A stretch of 64,000 nt of DNA. Source: Flavobacterium sp. N2270. Its GTDB lineage: Bacteria; Bacteroidota; Bacteroidia; Flavobacteriales; Flavobacteriaceae. The stretch's first letter is position 1, and the number at the start of each line of letters is the position of its first letter. The DNA lies in the NCBI RefSeq assembly GCF_025947225.1, contig NZ_CP110005.1:248001-312000 (forward strand), read 5' to 3'. A program made the translations under genes and the position numbers. Shown here one piece after another: positions 1 through 7,694 of the stretch. The notes beneath the pieces are model-generated. The model made no database searches, was not told where the DNA came from, and saw only the letters and a list, made by a program, of their open reading frames with translations.

Positions 1-579
1 AGTTTATCAGGAACTTCAGTATATTGGGACTTTGTAGAATTACCAAGTCAGGTTATGGAAAACTGGTGTTATGAACCCGAAGCTTTAGCATTATTTGCAA
101 AACATTATCAGACAGGAGAAATTATTCCACAAGAATATGTAGAAAAAATAAAAGAAAGTGCTAGCTTTTTAGAAGGAATTGCAACTATGCGTCAAATTAG
201 TTTTGGTTTATTGGACATGGCTTACCATAGTAATGACCCAAAAGATATAACTTCTGTAAAAGAATTTGAAGAAGCTGCTTTTGAAAACACAAAATTGTAT
301 CCAGATGTTGCTGAAAACTGTATGAGCGTTTCGTTTTCGCATATTTTTCAAGGCGGATATTCTTCTGGATATTACAGTTATAAATGGGCTGAAGTTTTAG
401 ATGCAGATGCTTTTGCTTATTTTCAAGAAAAAGGAATTTTCAATAAAGAAGTGGCTACTAAGTTCAAAGAAAATGTACTTTCAAAAGGTGGAACTGAATT
501 ACCAATGGAATTGTACAAAAAATTTAGAGGTCAAGAACCAAAACCAGAGGCTTTGTTGAAAAGAGCTGGGTTGATTTAA
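1..579 (+). CDS. M3 family metallopeptidase (peptidyl-dipeptidase Dcp / oligopeptidase A type), 3' part
   Basis: The reading frame is open from base 1, so the gene is cut by the window edge; only the last 192 residues are present. An ATG at 55 is internal. The start of the visible part reads GTSVYWDFVELPSQ, the block that follows the zinc site in M3 peptidases, and GYSSGYYSYKWAEVLDADAF further on is the family's conserved Tyr-rich substrate-binding stretch. The HEXXH zinc motif lies upstream and cannot be checked. M3 enzymes cleave short peptides, either in the cytoplasm or in the periplasm; a signal peptide would be outside the window. The C-terminal end (KFRGQEPKPEALLKRAGLI) is complete and typical of the family. 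Confidence 0.93.
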   Translation, partial: SLSGTSVYWDFVELPSQVMENWCYEPEALALFAKHYQTGEIIPQEYVEKIKESASFLEGIATMRQISFGLLDMAYHSNDPKDITSVKEFEEAAFENTKLYPDVAENCMSVSFSHIFQGGYSSGYYSYKWAEVLDADAFAYFQEKGIFNKEVATKFKENVLSKGGTELPMELYKKFRGQEPKPEALLKRAGLI

Positions 580-585
580 ATAAAA

Positions 586-906
586 ATGAGTCAGATATAT
601 TACAATCAAAAATTAATAAAATTAATTGAAAAGTTATTTATTAATGGAAAAGATGCGAGAGAAAAGTTAATAGAAAATGAAGATTTAATTCATACAGTGT
701 ATCTAGCATCAAACTCAAATGATTTGGACACAAAAACTAAAACTAGTTGGAATAAAATATGGAATGATTTAAACACTAGTAAGGAAATAATATTAACAAA
801 AGACAGAACTATATCTTCATTTAGAAATACAGTTTCATCAAAAAGGAATAAAACTTTATCTAAGTATTTACAACTTATTTTTGAAGAATATTGTAAAATC
901 ATATAG
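586..906 (+). CDS. Hypothetical protein, 106 residues
   Basis: I do not recognise this gene. It starts six bases after the stop of the M3 peptidase gene and ends just before a strong hairpin terminator at 912, which suggests it is the last gene of the same transcript. The product is Lys/Asn/Ile-rich with no signal peptide, no membrane segment and no cysteine. It looks mostly helical, with a charged middle (residues about 45 to 65, DLDTKTKTSWNKIWNDL). The base composition is more AT-rich than the peptidase gene, as often seen for accessory genes. The position of the terminator is the main argument that it is real. Confidence 0.6.
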   Translation: MSQIYYNQKLIKLIEKLFINGKDAREKLIENEDLIHTVYLASNSNDLDTKTKTSWNKIWNDLNTSKEIILTKDRTISSFRNTVSSKRNKTLSKYLQLIFEEYCKII

Positions 907-911
907 ATTTT

Positions 912-944
912 AGAAACCGAAGAATTACTACTTCGGTTTCTTTA
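912..944 (+). terminator. Hairpin terminator after the 106-residue gene
   Basis: An 11-base-pair perfect stem (AGAAACCGAAG with CTTCGGTTTCT) with an 8-base loop, followed by a short run of T. It lies six bases after the stop at 906 and separates this transcript from the GbsR-type gene. Confidence 0.75.
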
Positions 945-951
945 CAAAACA

Positions 952-975
952 AACTTTCATTTTTTTTTGAAACTT
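952..975. promoter_or_regulatory. Candidate operator O1 upstream of the GbsR-type regulator
   Basis: The half-site AACTTTCA (952-959) and the near-perfect inverted half-site TGAAACTT (968-975) are separated by eight T. The right half overlaps the promoter's -33 element (966-969), the place where a repressor would block RNA polymerase. The same motif, with the same spacing and perfect arms, occurs at 1528-1551 before the next gene. I infer autoregulation by the adjacent MarR-type protein. Confidence 0.5.
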
Positions 976-997
976 TAAAAACTTTTATATATCTTTG
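966..997 (+). promoter_or_regulatory. Bacteroidota-type promoter of the GbsR-type gene
   Basis: TTTG at 966-969, a 20-base spacer and TATCTTTG at 990-997 match the Bacteroidota -33/-7 consensus (TTTG, TAnnTTTG). The ATG is at 1002, only four bases after the -7 element, so the transcript would have almost no leader. Confidence 0.6.
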
Positions 998-1001
998 TGG
1001 T

Positions 1002-1508
1002 ATGGAATTTAAAGAAGCAAAAAATAAATTCGTTCAAACATGGGGAGCATTGGGTAGCCAGTGGGGAATTAATAAAACCATGGCGCAAATTCATGCTTTA
1101 TTAATGATTAGCAACGAAGCTATTTCTATGGAAGACATAATGGAAGAATTACAAATTTCTCGTGGAAATGCTTCTATGAATATTCGCGCATTAATGGATT
1201 GGGGAATTGTTTATAAAGAATACAAAGCAGGAGAACGAAGAGAATTTTTTACTGCTGAAAAAGATTTAGATGAATTAGCCGTAAAAATTTCAAAAGAAAG
1301 AAGCAAAAGAGAAATTAAACCAGCTTTGAAAGTTTTAAAAGAAGTTTCGTCAATTGAAGCTAATAAAACAGAAGAAGAAAGACATTTTGTAGAACAAACT
1401 TCTAAACTTTATGATTTTGTTTTAAAGGCAGATAATGTTTTAGACAAAATTACAGAATACAAAGACAATTGGTTAGCCAAACTGGTTGTAAAGATTATGA
1501 AGAAATAA
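1002..1508 (+). CDS. GbsR/MarR family transcriptional regulator
   Basis: 168 residues. The N-terminal 100 residues form a winged helix of the MarR/GbsR type: WGINKTMAQIHALLMIS, then EAISMEDIMEELQISRGNASMNIRALMDWGIVYK, which contains the recognition helix (SRGNASMNIRAL), then the wing (KAGERREFFTA). The C-terminal third is a charged helix (residues about 100 to 150) probably used for dimerisation. GbsR-type proteins are usually repressors of neighbouring genes. Here a palindrome lies over its own promoter and a second copy precedes the downstream three-gene operon, which supports autoregulation and local control. The start is fixed by the promoter four bases upstream, making the mRNA nearly leaderless. 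Confidence 0.85.
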   Translation: MEFKEAKNKFVQTWGALGSQWGINKTMAQIHALLMISNEAISMEDIMEELQISRGNASMNIRALMDWGIVYKEYKAGERREFFTAEKDLDELAVKISKERSKREIKPALKVLKEVSSIEANKTEEERHFVEQTSKLYDFVLKADNVLDKITEYKDNWLAKLVVKIMKK

Positions 1509-1527
1509 ACTAAAAAAATTTAACCTA

Positions 1528-1551
1528 AACTTTCATTTTTTTCTGAAAGTT
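1528..1551. promoter_or_regulatory. Candidate operator O2 upstream of the membrane protein/TIGR01777/SRPBCC operon
   Basis: Perfect inverted repeat AACTTTCA (1528-1535) and TGAAAGTT (1544-1551) with an 8-base T-rich spacer. Organisation is the same as site O1 at 952-975. It is 14 bases before the ATG at 1566. I see no convincing TAnnTTTG element between it and the ATG. Confidence 0.55.
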
Positions 1552-1565
1552 CAAAAATAAAATAT

Positions 1566-1922
1566 ATGAAAATAGCACAAAAAATAAACAAAATTAGTTA
1601 CATAGCAACTCTTTTTCTTTACCTAACAGTAATTTTTGGTTTATATGCACAGATTGCTTTAGGCGCAATACAAATACTAATTGCTTTATATATTAGTTTT
1701 AATATGAAATTCCTAACAAAGAAAATGAAATATCAAATAATTAATTATTGGATTTATGTAGCTCTTTATTCAGCTTTAGTAACAGCTTTTTTTAATGATT
1801 GGATTGACTTTAATGACAATAATTTACTTTTAATAATTACAATTATAATATTACCTATGAGTATTGCAACATATTTCACAATTACTTTAAATAAAATAGC
1901 AAAACAGAATGAAACAAAATAA
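1566..1922 (+). CDS. Small hypothetical integral membrane protein, 118 residues
   Basis: I do not recognise the family. Four hydrophobic segments are visible: about residues 9-27 (YIATLFLYLTVIFGLYAQI), 30-46, 58-76 and 88-107. The short loops and basic termini suggest a compact four-helix inner-membrane protein. It is the first gene of an operon; its last 14 bases overlap the start of the TIGR01777 gene, which indicates translational coupling. A palindromic candidate operator lies directly upstream. Its function is open; in this context a role in the membrane side of a light- or stress-induced response is only an inference. Confidence 0.75.
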   Translation: MKIAQKINKISYIATLFLYLTVIFGLYAQIALGAIQILIALYISFNMKFLTKKMKYQIINYWIYVALYSALVTAFFNDWIDFNDNNLLLIITIIILPMSIATYFTITLNKIAKQNETK

Positions 1923-2823
1923 ATTAATCATAGCTGCTGGAACAGGATTTTTAGGACAGGTTTTAGTAAACCATTTCAAAAATAAATTTGAAGAAATTGT
2001 AATTCTTACCAGAGGAAAGTCAGAGACCAGAAACAATATTAAATATGTGCATTGGGATGCAAAAACATTAACTGGTTGGGAAACCGAATTAGAAAAAGCT
2101 GATGTTTTAATAAATCTTGCAGGAAAATCGGTTGATTGTCGTTATACTGATGAAAACAAGGCGGCCATTTTAGCTTCTCGAATAGACAGCACCGCAATTC
2201 TTAACCTAGCTGTACTAAGCTGTACGAATCCACCAAAACATTGGCTAAATTCATCCACAGCAACAATTTACAGACATTCAGAAGACAAACAAATGACAGA
2301 AGAAAACGGTGAAATTGGCGATGATTTTTCGATGAATGTTGCCAAAGCTTGGGAACAAACTTTCTTTGAAGTTCCAACCAAAAACACTTTAAAAACTGCA
2401 TTGCGAACTTCAATAGTATTGGGTAAAAAAGGAGGTGCATTTATCCCTTTAAAAAGACTGACACAAATTGGATTTGGCGGAAAAAATGGAAGCGGAAATC
2501 AATTTGTCAGTTTCATCCATGAAGATGACTTTGCAAGAGCAATTGAGTTTATCGTAGAGAAAGAAATGATTGGAACTGTAAATGTAATTGCTCCAAATCC
2601 GGTTAGAAATAAAGATTTCATGAAACAATTGAGAAAAGAAATTGGTATTCCGTTCGGCATTCCATTATCAAAAACTTTATTAAAATTTGGGGCTAAAATC
2701 ATAAAAACAGAACCCGAATTGGTTTTGAAAAGCAGAAATGTAATTCCCAAAAGATTATTGGATAACGGTTTTGAATTTAATCTTGGAACAATTGAAAAAA
2801 CACTTAAAAATTTATTATCATGA
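1909..2823 (+). CDS. TIGR01777 family NAD(P)-binding oxidoreductase (YfcH/SulA-like epimerase)
   Basis: 304 residues, the usual length. The N-terminus has the extended-SDR nucleotide-binding loop AGTGFLG (residues 10-16), followed by NLAGKSVDCRYT, the family signature. The C-terminus (residues about 230 to 300) carries the TIGR01777 tail with VLKSRNVIPKRLLDNGFEF. The substrate is not known for this family. It overlaps the preceding membrane protein by 14 bases and shares ATGA with the SRPBCC gene behind it. TIGR01777 and SRPBCC genes often sit beside cryptochrome/photolyase genes in other bacteria; here those genes are 51 kb away. Confidence 0.9.
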   Translation: MKQNKLIIAAGTGFLGQVLVNHFKNKFEEIVILTRGKSETRNNIKYVHWDAKTLTGWETELEKADVLINLAGKSVDCRYTDENKAAILASRIDSTAILNLAVLSCTNPPKHWLNSSTATIYRHSEDKQMTEENGEIGDDFSMNVAKAWEQTFFEVPTKNTLKTALRTSIVLGKKGGAFIPLKRLTQIGFGGKNGSGNQFVSFIHEDDFARAIEFIVEKEMIGTVNVIAPNPVRNKDFMKQLRKEIGIPFGIPLSKTLLKFGAKIIKTEPELVLKSRNVIPKRLLDNGFEFNLGTIEKTLKNLLS

Positions 2824-3275
2824 CAACTATCCATCTCATCACTAAAATAAATGCACCCATCGAAACTGTTTTTAATAACGCTAGAGACATTAGTGTTCAT
2901 ATTGAAACCGCAAGTAAAACAAATGAAAAGGCAATAGCAGGAATTACTTCTGGTTTAATTGAATTGAACGAAACAGAAACGTGGGAAGGAAAGCATTTTG
3001 GATTAATCTTACACCATCAAAGTAAAATTACTGAAATGAAATTCCCATATTATTTTACAGATGAGATGGTAGAAGGTTGTTTCAAAACATTTAAACACGA
3101 ACACACTTTTACACACGAAAACGGAATTACTATAATGGAAGACAAATTAATGTACGAAACACCTTTTGGAATTTTCGGAAAACTATTTGACAAATTAGCC
3201 TTGAATAAATACTTAACAAACTTCCTTTTAGAAAGAAATCAAAGTTTAAAAATGCTGTCCGAAAACCAACAATAA
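2820..3275 (+). CDS. SRPBCC family protein (START/Bet v1-like ligand-binding fold)
   Basis: 151 residues, single domain, cytoplasmic. The N-terminal strand (TTIHLITKINAPIETVFNNARD) and the closing helix after KLALNKYLTNFLLERNQSLK are those of the polyketide-cyclase/SRPBCC fold, which binds hydrophobic ligands in a deep pocket. The start overlaps the TIGR01777 stop by four bases (ATGA), so it is co-translated. Its last 30 bases overlap the 3' end of the convergent UbiA-like gene with no terminator between them. Ligand unknown. Confidence 0.85.
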   Translation: MTTIHLITKINAPIETVFNNARDISVHIETASKTNEKAIAGITSGLIELNETETWEGKHFGLILHHQSKITEMKFPYYFTDEMVEGCFKTFKHEHTFTHENGITIMEDKLMYETPFGIFGKLFDKLALNKYLTNFLLERNQSLKMLSENQQ

Positions 3276-4070
3276 AACCAACCAAAAGAAAGGCACACTT
3301 TCAACCCAAAACGAAGTATAGTATTTATTTCTATTTGAATTTGCAAAAAAAGTAAAAACAAATAAAATAAAAGAAACGAATAGTGAAACTACAAATTGAT
3401 TACCATTAAAATTAGGTGTAAAAAACTCAAGTAACAAAAAAAACACAATTAACAAATAGTTAATAAGTTTAGTCTTTTGAATTCCAATTCGTTGAGGAAT
3501 TGTCTTCAAAGGAATTGCATCAAACTGTAAATCAATTATTTCAAACAGTAACATCAGAATAAAAACAAACAAAAATCGCTGAAAACATTTAAAAGCAATT
3601 TGAAAAGAAAAGTCTAATTCTTTATTCACAACAGGCAACACAACTGTAACACCAACCCATGCAATTGCTACCAAATAAATTTTAATTCCACCCCAATTTC
3701 TCATATTTTCTCTTTTAGGAAATAAGGGAAGAGTATATAAAATTGTAATTAAAAGCACCAGTATGCCAATTGATTGTGTAAAAAAAGTAAGTTTTAAAAA
3801 ATAAAATACAGAGGCAAAAAATGACACGACACTTAAAGCAATGATTAACTTAAATTTGGTTGTCAATTCTACTTTTTTAATTCTTGCTAGTTCATCATAT
3901 TTTATAAAATTATAACCCACCACTGTTCCGTAAAAACCAAAATAAGCAACCGGTTCATCATAAGGAATGTTTAACTTAAAAAAAGTTACACGAATTAATG
4001 CATAAACCGCCAAAGCAACATGGAGACTACTTTCAATATAAAAATCAAGAATGTTTTTAAAAATTCGCAT
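3246..4070 (-). CDS. UbiA-like polytopic membrane protein
   Basis: 274 residues with seven to nine hydrophobic helices. The segment FEIIDLQFDAIPLKTIPQRIG in the middle matches the second Asp motif of UbiA prenyltransferases (DxxxD followed by T-x-P-x-R-x-G). The first Asp-rich motif (NDxxDxxxD) is not intact: the corresponding place reads YNFIKYDELAR. I therefore call it UbiA-like, not a prenyltransferase with assured activity. No obvious signal sequence beyond the first helix. It converges with the SRPBCC gene, overlapping by 30 bases, and is transcribed divergently from gcvP with about 150 bases between the starts. Confidence 0.65.
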   Translation of the reverse strand: MRIFKNILDFYIESSLHVALAVYALIRVTFFKLNIPYDEPVAYFGFYGTVVGYNFIKYDELARIKKVELTTKFKLIIALSVVSFFASVFYFLKLTFFTQSIGILVLLITILYTLPLFPKRENMRNWGGIKIYLVAIAWVGVTVVLPVVNKELDFSFQIAFKCFQRFLFVFILMLLFEIIDLQFDAIPLKTIPQRIGIQKTKLINYLLIVFFLLLEFFTPNFNGNQFVVSLFVSFILFVFTFFANSNRNKYYTSFWVESVPFFWLVLLLVFGQHF

Positions 4071-4217
4071 GAAACAAAAATAAGCAATGTGTTAATAAGA
4101 ATGCTATTTAGTTCATAAAATCACAAAAAATAGCTTTCTAAATCAAAATTATTACGAGATTAATAATTACTTTTGCCAAACAAATACACAACTGAATAAA
4201 CCTACAGCTATTTGATT

Positions 4218-7061
4218 ATGAAAACAGATTCATTTGCCTTAAGACACTTAGGACCAAGAGAAAACGATTTGCCAAAAATGTTAGACACTATTGGTGTTGA
4301 AACATTAGATCAATTAATATTTGAAACAATTCCATCGGACATTCGCCTAAAAGAACCATTGGAATTAGAACATATCATGACTGAATATGAATATGCAAAT
4401 CATATTCGTTTATTAGGAAGAACAAATAAAGTTTTTAAATCATATATTGGTCTAGGATATCACCCAACCATTGTTCCTCCTGCAATTCAAAGAAATATTT
4501 TTGAAAATCCAGGATGGTATACAGCTTATACACCTTATCAGGCAGAAATTGCTCAAGGTCGTTTAGAAGCTATCTTAAATTTCCAAACTACAGTTATCGA
4601 ATTGACTGGAATGGAAATCGCAAATGCATCTTTATTAGACGAAAGTACTGCTGCTGCTGAAGCAATGGCTTTATTATTTGATGTTCGCTCACGTGACCAA
4701 AAGAAAAATAATGTGTGTAAATTCTTCGTTTCTGAAGAAATTTTGCCTCAAACTTTATCTGTATTGCAAACGCGTTCTACTCCAATTGGAGTGGAATTAG
4801 TTATTGGAAACCACCAAGAATTTGATTTTTCTAGTGACTTTTTTGGTGCAATTTTACAATACCCAGGAAAATATGGTCAAGTTTATGATTATGCTGATTT
4901 CATAAAAAAAGCCAATGAAAACGAAATAAAAGTAGCGGTTGCTGCTGATATTTTATCTTTAGTAAAATTAACGCCTCCAGGTGAAATGGGAGCTGATGTA
5001 GTAGTAGGAACAACTCAACGTTTCGGAATCCCAATGGGCTACGGCGGACCACACGCAGCTTATTTTGCTACAAAAGAAGAATACAAACGCTCGATGCCAG
5101 GAAGAATTATAGGAGTTTCGCAAGATGCTGATGGTAATCGTGCCTTACGTATGGCATTACAAACACGTGAACAACATATAAAACGTGAAAAAGCGACATC
5201 TAACATCTGTACAGCGCAAGTTTTATTGTCAGTTATGGCTGGAATGTTTGCGGTTTATCACGGACCAAATGGTTTACGATACATCGCAGATAAAGTTCAC
5301 GGAATGGCTTCCACTTTAGCTGATGCTTTAAACAAATTAGGCGTTTATCAAACCAACACTTCCTTTTTCGATACAATAGTTGTAAAAGCGGATGCTAAAA
5401 AAGTAAAAGCTATTGCCGAAAGTAAAGAAGTAAATTTCTTCTACATTGATGATGAAACAATTTCAATTTCTTTAAACGAAACTATTTTATTTAGTGATGT
5501 TAATGAAGTAATTGCCATTTTCGCTGAAGCAGTTGGAAAAGAAGCTTTTGAAGTTTCTGAATATGTATTGGAAAACAATTATCCGATGCACTTAAACAGA
5601 AAATCGGAATTCTTAACGCATGAAGTATTCAACAAGTATCATTCTGAAACCAGTTTGATGCGTTATATCAAAAAATTAGAACGTAAAGATTTATCGTTAA
5701 ATCATTCGATGATTGCTTTAGGTTCTTGTACTATGAAATTAAATGCAGCTGCTGAAATGTTACCTTTAAGCATGCCTTATTGGAACACCATTCACCCATT
5801 TGCTCCATTAGACCAAGTGCAAGGTTACACAAAAATGCTTAAGAAATTAGAACACCAATTAAATGTAATTACAGGTTTTGCAGGTACAACATTACAACCA
5901 AATTCTGGTGCTCAAGGTGAATATGCTGGTTTAATGGCTATTCGAGCTTATCACCAATCAAGAGGAGATGACCAAAGAACGGTTTGTTTAATTCCTGCTT
6001 CAGCTCACGGAACCAATCCAGCATCTGCAGCAATGGCAGGAATGAAAATCATCGTTACCAAAACTATGGAAAATGGTAATATCGATGTAGAAGATGTGAG
6101 AGAAAAAGCAATACAATATAAAGATGAATTATCATGTTTAATGGTAACTTATCCTTCTACTCATGGTGTTTTTGAAAGTGCTATTAGGGAAATCACTCAA
6201 ATTATTCACGATAATGGTGGTTTAGTTTATATGGATGGTGCAAATATGAATGCACAAGTTGGATTAACAAATCCTGCTACAATTGGTGCTGATGTTTGTC
6301 ACTTAAATCTACACAAAACATTTGCCATTCCTCACGGAGGTGGCGGGCCAGGTGTTGGGCCAATTTGTGTGAACGAAAAATTAGTTCCATTCTTACCAAG
6401 TAATCCATTAGTAAATGTTGGTGGAGAACAAGCAATTACTGCAATTTCTGGAGCTCCATACGGTTCGGCTTTAGTTTGCTTAATTTCTTATGGCTATATA
6501 TGTATGTTAGGTGCAGAAGGAATTACAAATGCAACTAAATATGCAATTCTAAATGCAAACTATATGAAAGCACGTTTAGAAGAGCATTATCCAATTTTAT
6601 ATTCTGGTGAAAAAGGAAGAGCTGCTCACGAAATGATTTTAGACTGTAGAGCTTTCAAAGCGAAAGGAATCGAAGTTACTGATATCGCAAAACGTTTAAT
6701 GGATTATGGGTTCCATGCTCCAACAGTTTCTTTCCCAGTAGCTGGAACTTTAATGGTTGAACCAACTGAGTCTGAAGATGTTTCTGAATTAGACAGATTT
6801 TGTGACGCTATGATTTCTATTCGTAAAGAAATTGAAGATGCAACTATTGAAGAACCAAATAACGTATTAAAAAATGCTCCTCATACATTAAATATGTTGA
6901 CTGCAGATACTTGGACATTGCCATATTCAAGAGAAAAAGCCGCTTATCCGTTAGAATATGTAGCTGACAATAAATTTTGGCCAAGTGTTCGTCGAATAGA
7001 TGAAACTTATGGAGATAGAAACTTAGTTTGTAGTTGCGCTCCTATTGAAGCATATATGTAA
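4218..7061 (+). CDS. gcvP: Glycine dehydrogenase (aminomethyl-transferring), P protein
   Basis: 947 residues, the normal length of the fused P protein. It decarboxylates glycine and passes the aminomethyl group to lipoylated H protein. The N-terminus (FALRHLGPRE) is characteristic. The pyridoxal-phosphate lysine is Lys700 in HLNLHKTFAIPHGGGGPG, and HGTNPASAAMAG lies upstream of it. A TTG in frame at 4212 could extend the protein by two residues, but the ATG at 4218 is the better start. A TACTTTTG element at 4168-4175 may be its -7 box, though its -33 box is weak. The other cleavage genes are not in the window. A terminator follows directly. Confidence 0.97.
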   Translation: MKTDSFALRHLGPRENDLPKMLDTIGVETLDQLIFETIPSDIRLKEPLELEHIMTEYEYANHIRLLGRTNKVFKSYIGLGYHPTIVPPAIQRNIFENPGWYTAYTPYQAEIAQGRLEAILNFQTTVIELTGMEIANASLLDESTAAAEAMALLFDVRSRDQKKNNVCKFFVSEEILPQTLSVLQTRSTPIGVELVIGNHQEFDFSSDFFGAILQYPGKYGQVYDYADFIKKANENEIKVAVAADILSLVKLTPPGEMGADVVVGTTQRFGIPMGYGGPHAAYFATKEEYKRSMPGRIIGVSQDADGNRALRMALQTREQHIKREKATSNICTAQVLLSVMAGMFAVYHGPNGLRYIADKVHGMASTLADALNKLGVYQTNTSFFDTIVVKADAKKVKAIAESKEVNFFYIDDETISISLNETILFSDVNEVIAIFAEAVGKEAFEVSEYVLENNYPMHLNRKSEFLTHEVFNKYHSETSLMRYIKKLERKDLSLNHSMIALGSCTMKLNAAAEMLPLSMPYWNTIHPFAPLDQVQGYTKMLKKLEHQLNVITGFAGTTLQPNSGAQGEYAGLMAIRAYHQSRGDDQRTVCLIPASAHGTNPASAAMAGMKIIVTKTMENGNIDVEDVREKAIQYKDELSCLMVTYPSTHGVFESAIREITQIIHDNGGLVYMDGANMNAQVGLTNPATIGADVCHLNLHKTFAIPHGGGGPGVGPICVNEKLVPFLPSNPLVNVGGEQAITAISGAPYGSALVCLISYGYICMLGAEGITNATKYAILNANYMKARLEEHYPILYSGEKGRAAHEMILDCRAFKAKGIEVTDIAKRLMDYGFHAPTVSFPVAGTLMVEPTESEDVSELDRFCDAMISIRKEIEDATIEEPNNVLKNAPHTLNMLTADTWTLPYSREKAAYPLEYVADNKFWPSVRRIDETYGDRNLVCSCAPIEAYM

Positions 7062-7092
7062 AATAAAATAATCATCCGTGATTAGAATATAG

Positions 7093-7126
7093 AAAAGGTT
7101 TCAAATTTATTTTTGAAACCTTTTTC
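7093..7126 (+). terminator. Intrinsic terminator of gcvP
   Basis: A 13-base-pair stem (AAAAGGTTTCAAA with its complement at 7112-7124) and a 6-base loop, followed by a T-rich tract. It lies 31 bases after the gcvP stop. Because of its A-rich left arm it could also work on the minus strand. Confidence 0.85.
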
Positions 7127-7139
7127 TTTTTTATGATAA

Positions 7140-7562
7140 ATGTCAGACAATAGAAGTGCAAGAATACTAACTTTGTCTAAAATTAAAAAAATGAATGATA
7201 TTGAAACTAGAGATGACATTCTTTTAATCATGAAAGAATTTTACGAGAAACTTCTAAAAGACGACACAATTAGTTTTTACTTTACAAAAATTACTGATAC
7301 TGATAAAAATTTAGAACATCATTTTGAAATTTTGGCTACTTTTTGGGAACAATCTTTATTTATGAAAGGTGGTTATAGCAATAATATGTTTCAAATTCAT
7401 AAAGATTTACATGAAAAACAAGCTTTAAAAAAAGAACATTTTGACACTTGGCTGGAACACCTTTATACTACAATCAATTCGCACTTTGAAGGTAAATATG
7501 CTGAACAAATGAAAACCAATGCTTTAAGCATGGCAACGGTAATGCAAATTAAATTTCAATAA
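7140..7562 (+). CDS. Group III truncated haemoglobin
   Basis: 140 residues from the first ATG. A second ATG at 7191 would give a 123-residue protein beginning MNDIETRDDILLIM, which matches the usual start of group III truncated globins, so the first 17 residues may be untranslated. The FYEKLLKDDTISFYF helix and the HKDLHEKQALKKEHFDTWLEHL block, which contains the haem-proximal histidine region, are clear. Such globins bind haem and are linked to oxygen, nitric oxide or peroxide chemistry. It stands alone between the gcvP terminator and the FabH-like gene. Confidence 0.88.
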   Translation: MSDNRSARILTLSKIKKMNDIETRDDILLIMKEFYEKLLKDDTISFYFTKITDTDKNLEHHFEILATFWEQSLFMKGGYSNNMFQIHKDLHEKQALKKEHFDTWLEHLYTTINSHFEGKYAEQMKTNALSMATVMQIKFQ

Positions 7563-7694
7563 AAGCATTAAAGATTGCGTTATTAATAATTTAAAAACAT
7601 TATTCTATCAATTTCACAATAATATGCATGCATAGTACTTTTAAACGTAGTATTAAAATATTAATCAGTATTTTAGCAAATTAAACTCTCACTA

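Noticed and set aside
2499..2900. A 133-codon frame on the minus strand
   Set aside because: It is antisense to the TIGR01777 gene, whose own frame is clearly conserved.
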